Shown here in pieces: positions 5,786 to 6,165 of a stretch of DNA of 6,165 bases (position 1 is the first letter of the stretch; the number at the start of each line of letters is the position of its first letter). Source of the DNA: Bacilli bacterium (lineage in GTDB: Bacteria; Bacillota_I; Bacilli_A; ML615J-28; CAG-698); assembly GCA_016296945.1 (NCBI GenBank), contig JAEDHQ010000082.1, positions 1 to 6,165 on the forward strand. The letters run 5' to 3'. A program made the position numbers and the translations under genes. The notes beneath the pieces were generated by a model. That model saw nothing but the letters and a program-made list of their open reading frames with translations. It was not told the DNA's origin and searched no databases.

Positions 5786-5956
5786 ATGCCCAAATATCAA
5801 TGAATTATTACGCGAAAAAAACAGTTATTAGAACAACTAAAATCTTTTTTATTCGGTTCAGTAGAATTAAAAGAAAAATGTGGAAAACAATACATCTATG
5901 TTCATTATTGCTTAGATGGTGTATTAACTACAAAAGATGGGATTTTTCTTTTTTAG
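5786..5956 (+). pseudogene. Short gene remnant with intact ribosome site, in-frame TGA at codon 6 and truncated 3' end
   Basis: A textbook AGGAGG (5773-5778) lies seven bases before ATG 5786-5788. The frame reads MPKYQ, meets TGA at 5801-5803, then continues without further stops to TAG 5954-5956: IITRKKQLLEQLKSF, LFGSVELKEKCGK and QYIYVHYCLDGVLTTK, 57 codons in all counting both stops. The lysine-rich helix followed by G-S-V-x-x-K and Y-I-Y-V-H-Y looks like genuine protein. From memory it resembles the N-terminal region of a group of small or Fic-associated proteins, though I cannot name the family. After LTTK the sequence turns into low-complexity codons (DGIFLF), suggesting a breakpoint near 5937. 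A frame from 5755 overlaps it in another register and is a shadow. I infer a gene killed by a nonsense change and a 3' deletion. A UGA-decoding special case is unlikely because neighbouring genes use TGG for tryptophan and contain no TGA. Confidence 0.5.
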
Positions 5957-6165
5957 CTTTTGTCAGCATTTAATTAGTTTCGGTTTAGAGTTGTAACGAA
6001 AAAATGAGATGTCTTAGGAAACATATTTTGAGCACTTGTCAGTACTAAACACTTGTTTTTATTGAGACAAACGTATTGATATATTGCGCAAAGACGATAA
6101 AATATCCTACAAATACATTGCGTATTATCGCTAATTTGAATGATTTATACATTGCGTATTGTATG
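5957..6165. other. Right end of window: no assignable gene
   Basis: About 210 bp without a supported gene. A plus-strand frame is open from 6049 to the window edge; it includes AKTIKYPTNTLRIIANLNDL and has no start codon with a ribosome site. A minus-strand frame of about 33 codons also lies here. Neither can be judged without the adjacent sequence. The plus-strand frame could be the front of a gene continuing beyond 6165, or a further piece of the remnant at 5786. Confidence 0.4.
6083..6160. repeat. Short motif repeated at exactly 34-bp intervals
   Basis: ATTGCG starts at 6083, 6117 and 6151, each 34 bp apart. The last two copies are longer and identical over 14 bp, ATACATTGCGTATT (6113-6126 and 6147-6160). 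The sequence between copies is only about half identical, so this is not a clean tandem array. The window ends here, so the true extent cannot be seen. Confidence 0.45.

Noticed and set aside
4342..5803. Reassigned genetic code (TGA as tryptophan or glycine) or selenocysteine to explain the two internal TGA codons
   Set aside because: The long genes use TGG for tryptophan and normal glycine codons and contain no TGA, and no stem-loop typical of a selenocysteine element is evident after either TGA.
6083..6165. CRISPR-like array at the right edge
   Set aside because: The conserved unit is only 6-14 bp, the third copy is cut by the edge, and the intervening sequences are partly similar, unlike spacers.

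Overview
The window is very AT-rich, apart from a few short G+C-rich patches. In its long reading frames every tryptophan codon I checked is TGG and TGA is absent, so the standard bacterial code applies. Shine-Dalgarno-like sites (AGGAGG at 5773, AGAGG ahead of the transporter) precede starts. This fits a low-GC bacterium, most likely a gut- or animal-associated member of the Bacillota (an Erysipelotrichia-like lineage is plausible), but I cannot place it from sequence alone. Gene density is low. Long non-coding gaps, nonsense-interrupted remnants and an exact 50-bp repeat give it the look of an accessory, rearranging region.

Layout, left to right. 1-441: the C-terminal third of a MATE-family efflux transporter, cut by the window edge. 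442-930: a gap with no convincing gene, ending in an inverted repeat and a -10-like hexamer ahead of the next gene. 931-2169: an AAA-type ATPase with a C-terminal DUF4143 region. 2170-2789: a gap holding a nested inverted repeat, a G+C-richer stretch of unknown origin, and a stray copy of the fic gene's 3' end. 2790-4091 (minus strand): an ArsB/IT-superfamily membrane transporter. 4117-4410: an unrecognised gene remnant broken by one TGA. 4519-5574: a class II Fic (AMPylating) protein with a C-terminal winged helix. 5575-5785: a gap with a 13-bp-arm inverted repeat. 5786-5956: a second remnant broken by one TGA, with an intact Shine-Dalgarno site. 5957-6165: no assignable gene, and a short motif spaced at 34 bp.

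The most interesting signal ties several of these together. A 9-bp box, CTCCTAAAA, occurs as an inverted pair over the fic promoter, as a direct pair at the fic stop codon, as a second direct pair in the stray copy beside the transporter's stop codon, and in an imperfect inverted arrangement upstream of the ATPase gene. Paired boxes at the fic gene are offset by 20 bp, about two helical turns. Because the Fic protein carries a winged-helix tail, autoregulation through these boxes is a reasonable hypothesis, and the ATPase gene could belong to the same regulon. That is inference; no binding data are available.

The 50-bp direct repeats (2744-2793 and 5545-5594) bracket the transporter, the first remnant and fic. 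The left copy overlaps the transporter stop codon. This suggests that the block between them was inserted or duplicated by recombination at the 3' end of a fic gene, and that it could still be lost by recombination between the repeats. I do not see a complete new defence or toxin-antitoxin system. The defensible content is one Fic gene with a putative operator network, one DUF4143 ATPase, one transporter and decaying fragments.
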